A DNA stretch of 64,000 nucleotides from NCBI GenBank assembly GCA_034432435.1, contig DAOUBS010000247.1, positions 1-64,000 of the forward strand. The letters are read 5' to 3'. Under the pieces are notes generated by a model that saw only the letters and a list, made by a program, of their open reading frames with translations, ran no database searches and was not told the DNA's origin. A program made the translations under genes and the position numbers. Positions 61,414 through 64,000 of the stretch are shown piece after piece. This stretch comes from JANWYT01 sp034432435. Lineage in GTDB: Bacteria; Chloroflexota; Anaerolineae; Aggregatilineales; Phototrophicaceae. Position 1 is the first letter of the stretch. Every line of letters starts with the position of its first letter.

Positions 61414-63237
61414 CTACCCTTGCGCGCGTTGGCACAACCAACGCATCTTCTGGATGCTGTCATCAAGACCGCCGCGCCGATGCCGCGCGAGCCAGTTCGA
61501 TCGCTGTTGATCGATCAAGCGCTGCGCCTCTTGCGCCGATGGCCGCCTTCCAGCGCCCAACTGGTGCAGCCCGCGCTGCGCCGCCACCTTGAGCAGCTCC
61601 GCGACTTGCACATACTCCGACACGATGCGCTCACTGTCGCGCTTCACCAACACAGACTTCAACTCATCAAGCATCTCATCAAGGCTGTGGTCGATCGCTT
61701 GCAGCGCTTGCAGCATCTCAGATGTGTGGTACGCTGGCTTCAAAAGCGAGTGGAGTTCTTCGTCCTCCACTTGAAGCAAGTAAAACAGCGCCGTCCCATT
61801 GCCGATTTGCAGCGGCAGATGACGGTAAAGGTTGCCCATCCGCAGCGCGATCTGCCCCATTTGTTGAGATGCATCCTCAAAGGCGTACAGGTTCAACGCC
61901 TCCGCAAGGTCAAGCGTTTGACCCTGCTCGTAGTTCCACGCGACACTTGCCCCGTAGAGGAACCCAGCATAGGCCGCGCTCAGCGGCTGCCAATGGCCGT
62001 TGTCGCCCCACTCGGTGATCAAATACCCCCTTGACCCGTACTGACGCGCTAGGCGCGCTGCGTTGTTCAAATTGGCGATCATGTTGTCGGTGCGGCCTGC
62101 AAGGCTGTTCCACGTGGACGTGCCGGGAACCATGTAAGTTTCCAAGCCTGACGCAGCAATCAGCTTGACCTCTTCTTCCTTTGGCTCATCGGCTTCATAG
62201 CCCCAGATCATGGCGATGGCGTCGCGTGGCAGTTCTTCCACCAGCGCCGGATACTTGACGATGATATCTGCCCAGAACTGCATCCGTCGCCCGCGCCGTG
62301 TGACGTCTACGTGCAGCCCTTTCAGATAGTCTAGGTAGACGCGCCCCGGCTCAGCCTCCCACGCGGCTTTGCTCGCGCCCTTGCCCAACTCCCACGGCTC
62401 ATCCCCACCGACGTTGACGTACTCACTGCTGAAGTGTGGCAGCAGCTCATCCAGCAAGCTGCGCACGAGGGCCGCGCTGCCCGGGGCGTTGGGGTTGAGG
62501 GTAGAGGCAGGCAAGAGGCGCTGATCGTCGTGCCACGGCGACGGGAACCCCTGCGGCATCTCAGCCAGCGGGTTGTATGGCGCATGCTTCAGCCAGCGCT
62601 CCATGTGCCCTAATGTGTTGAGGTTCGGCACGAGGTCGATGTGCCGCTGTTTGCAGTACGCGTTCAGCACAAGCAGGTCTTCGCTGGTGATCGGGCTGGC
62701 GTCCTGCCAAACTAACGGGTGGGCTTGATAAGCGAACGTGTGCTCCGTGTAAAGCTGAAGCTCGTTGATCTTCCAACTGGCGAGCAGATCGACGAGTTCG
62801 AGCAGCGTCGCCAGCGTGGGCACCCGGTCACGGCTGATGTCTAGCATCACCCCACGCCGCCAAATTTCAGGGAAGTCGAGAATGGACAAGCACGGCAGGC
62901 GCGTTCCGTGCTGCTTCAGAAGCTGCGCCAGCGTGCACACCCCGTAAAACACGCCCGCAGCATCTGACCCGTGAATGCTGATGTGATCCGGCCGAATCGA
63001 CAACGTGTAGGACTGCGTCAGCAGCGAATCCATCCCCACCGCCAAGCTGAGGCCGATGCTGCCCTGCGACGTCAGTGCGATCTCCCAATGGACGCCCACC
63101 GCCGCCAGCGCGTCGCGTGCGCGCTGCGCTTCGAACAGCAGATCCGGCTGCTGAATGGCGATCAGATGCCCATCGTTGAGGTGAAGCGAGCCGCCCTCAA
63201 GGGTCAGCTTCTGTGGCGGGGGGGCAATCAGCGTCAT
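61414..63237 (-). CDS. Glycoside hydrolase family 20, beta-N-acetylhexosaminidase-like
   Basis: 607 residues from the ATG at 63237 with AGAAAGG upstream; an earlier in-frame GTG/TTG lead was rejected. N-terminal GH20b-like domain (ISIHGSDAAGVFYGVCTLAQLL), then the barrel with RRGVMLDISRDRVPTLATLLELVDLLASWKINELQLYTEHTFAYQ, and the catalytic Asp-Glu pair in VNVGGDEPWELG near residue 280. No signal peptide, so it should act inside the cell on imported glycan fragments. The start region diverges from the GH38 mannosidase gene, hinting at one glycan-degradation unit reading outward from a shared promoter region. Confidence 0.85.
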   Translation of the reverse strand: MTLIAPPPQKLTLEGGSLHLNDGHLIAIQQPDLLFEAQRARDALAAVGVHWEIALTSQGSIGLSLAVGMDSLLTQSYTLSIRPDHISIHGSDAAGVFYGVCTLAQLLKQHGTRLPCLSILDFPEIWRRGVMLDISRDRVPTLATLLELVDLLASWKINELQLYTEHTFAYQAHPLVWQDASPITSEDLLVLNAYCKQRHIDLVPNLNTLGHMERWLKHAPYNPLAEMPQGFPSPWHDDQRLLPASTLNPNAPGSAALVRSLLDELLPHFSSEYVNVGGDEPWELGKGASKAAWEAEPGRVYLDYLKGLHVDVTRRGRRMQFWADIIVKYPALVEELPRDAIAMIWGYEADEPKEEEVKLIAASGLETYMVPGTSTWNSLAGRTDNMIANLNNAARLARQYGSRGYLITEWGDNGHWQPLSAAYAGFLYGASVAWNYEQGQTLDLAEALNLYAFEDASQQMGQIALRMGNLYRHLPLQIGNGTALFYLLQVEDEELHSLLKPAYHTSEMLQALQAIDHSLDEMLDELKSVLVKRDSERIVSEYVQVAELLKVAAQRGLHQLGAGRRPSAQEAQRLIDQQRSNWLARHRRGGLDDSIQKMRWLCQRAQG

Positions 63238-63311
63238 GTGACAGGCCTTTCTGGAAAAATCATAAACAATTGTAGCCCAGCCCAATGGTTTTGGCTTCAG
63301 CAGGAGACCTC

Positions 63312-63340
63312 ACTACAATCAAGCTGTTACCCGCTGTCAA
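63312..63340 (-). promoter_or_regulatory. Possible promoter of the GH20 gene
   Basis: On the minus strand TTGACA (63340-63335), a 17-base spacer and TGTAGT (63317-63312). A second -10-like TACAAT occurs nearer the gene. The plus strand TACAAT at 63314 may serve the divergent GH38 gene. Confidence 0.4.
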
Positions 63341-63355
63341 CAAGGTTCAACTCAC

Positions 63356-64000
63356 ATGCGCCACCGGATGCGTTTCACCCTAGAGAAGATCGCACAGAGG
63401 ATCACCCTGTTGTTGCCGCTGGTTCATCGCCAGACGACCCCAATTCCCGCGTTTAAAATCCAGTACCTAGCGGATGAAGCGATCCCACATGATCTGCCTA
63501 CGCTGTCGCCAGACAGCACGTGGCAGACGATCCAGCCCGGCCAATATTGGGGGCCAATTCAACAGAGTTTTGTCCTGTGCAGCACGTTCACCGCGCCCCC
63601 AGCGTATGCGCCCAACGCAGCACTTTATCTGCCACTTGGGGACGCTGAGGACTTCGTCCACCCGGAAGCTCTCATTTACATCGATGGCGAACCGCTGGCT
63701 GCCGTTGACCGCGCGCACCAAGAGATTGCCCTGCCCGCGCGCTACTGTGACGGGCGCGAGCACCGCTTGACGCTCTATGGCTGGACGGGCTACAGCAACT
63801 ATCGAGGCCGCGACGCGCTGCTGCTGATGCGTCAACCGCAGGTCGTCCAAATCGATCAAGCACTGCGCGCTTTCCTCGTCACGGCGTCAGCAGCTTTAGA
63901 CCTCGTCAAGCGCTACGCCGAGGACAACCCGCTCCACAGCGCGCTGCTCAACGCGCTGGACGAGGCGTTCTTGACCCTCGACACGCGCGACCCGCTCGCG
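63356..64000 (+). CDS. GH38 alpha-mannosidase, N-terminal part (runs off the window)
   Basis: First 215 codons from the ATG at 63356; the gene leaves the window open. The start RHRMRFTLEKIAQRITLLLPL and the following beta-rich ancillary domain (W-x-x-I-x-x-G-x-x-WG, FVLCSTFTAPPAY, ALYLPLGDAEDF, EALIYIDGEPLAAVDRAHQEIALP, LTLYGWTGY) are those of the long bacterial alpha-mannosidases of family GH38; the catalytic Asp and zinc motifs lie beyond the edge. It diverges from the GH20 gene with 118 bases between starts. Likely trims mannose from glycoprotein- or yeast-derived glycans, perhaps jointly with the hexosaminidase. Confidence 0.75.
   Translation, partial: MRHRMRFTLEKIAQRITLLLPLVHRQTTPIPAFKIQYLADEAIPHDLPTLSPDSTWQTIQPGQYWGPIQQSFVLCSTFTAPPAYAPNAALYLPLGDAEDFVHPEALIYIDGEPLAAVDRAHQEIALPARYCDGREHRLTLYGWTGYSNYRGRDALLLMRQPQVVQIDQALRAFLVTASAALDLVKRYAEDNPLHSALLNALDEAFLTLDTRDPLA

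Overview
The window is 64 kb of GC-rich bacterial chromosome with dense, short-spaced genes on both strands. The gene content suggests a chemoheterotroph of the Chloroflexota (Anaerolineae-like). The evidence is a LysW-dependent alpha-aminoadipate lysine pathway, menaquinone genes (menA, menE), a flavin/F420-type luciferase-like oxidoreductase, a kinase-STAND-WD40 giant protein, a bacterial PHAX-domain protein and glycan-degrading hydrolases. The phylum is an inference from gene content; there is no rRNA or other marker in the window.

Layout. 1-2835 (minus): lysW-lysX-lysY-lysZ (lysZ cut by the edge), preceded by a leader of about 340 nt. The leader has a sigma70-type promoter, two tiny ORFs rich in Lys codons (the second also in Arg codons) and an intrinsic terminator after each. 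Each leader also carries a 13-nt segment able to pair with its terminator as an antiterminator. I read this as two tandem ribosome-mediated attenuators and consider it the most interesting feature here. 2941-12490: a DUF362-like gene, then sucA-sucB, a J-domain protein, a polytopic membrane protein, iolB and the two homoaconitase/isopropylmalate-isomerase subunits that probably complete the lysine branch. 12600-17381: a spermidine/putrescine ABC operon (potBCDA) with a small upstream ORF and a palindrome on the -10 box. 17394-20889: PHAX-domain protein, menA, galK. 20986-31450: a large surface/signalling group (probable pseudokinase with coiled coil, thrombospondin type 3 protein, Ser/Thr kinase-STAND ATPase-WD40 protein, M23 peptidase).

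31539-39755: a plasmid-like maintenance module (primase-polymerase, ParB, ParA, two small winged-helix proteins) next to a long beta-CASP RNase. Three near-identical 22-bp imperfect palindromes lie within the primase, parB and beta-CASP genes and are strong candidates for the partition (parS-like) site. 40033-44970: polysaccharide export and sugar modification (Wzm, Wzt, NeuD-like acyltransferase, DegT aminotransferase, GT2), partly lower in GC. 45167-55270: a 1048-residue unknown protein, a SnoaL-like protein, an M16C peptidase, and a tight lipoprotein - 38-residue membrane microprotein - MBOAT acyltransferase cluster resembling DltX/DltB, then menE. 55382-64000: glnA, tag, a TIGR04076 protein, a luciferase-like oxidoreductase, a NodU-type carbamoyltransferase, a GH20 hexosaminidase and the start of a GH38 alpha-mannosidase.

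Short intergenic palindromes with variable but self-complementary arms around a conserved GC-NN-GC centre recur through the window; two beside A-runs look like working minus-strand terminators. No rRNA, tRNA, CRISPR array or insertion sequence was recognised by eye.
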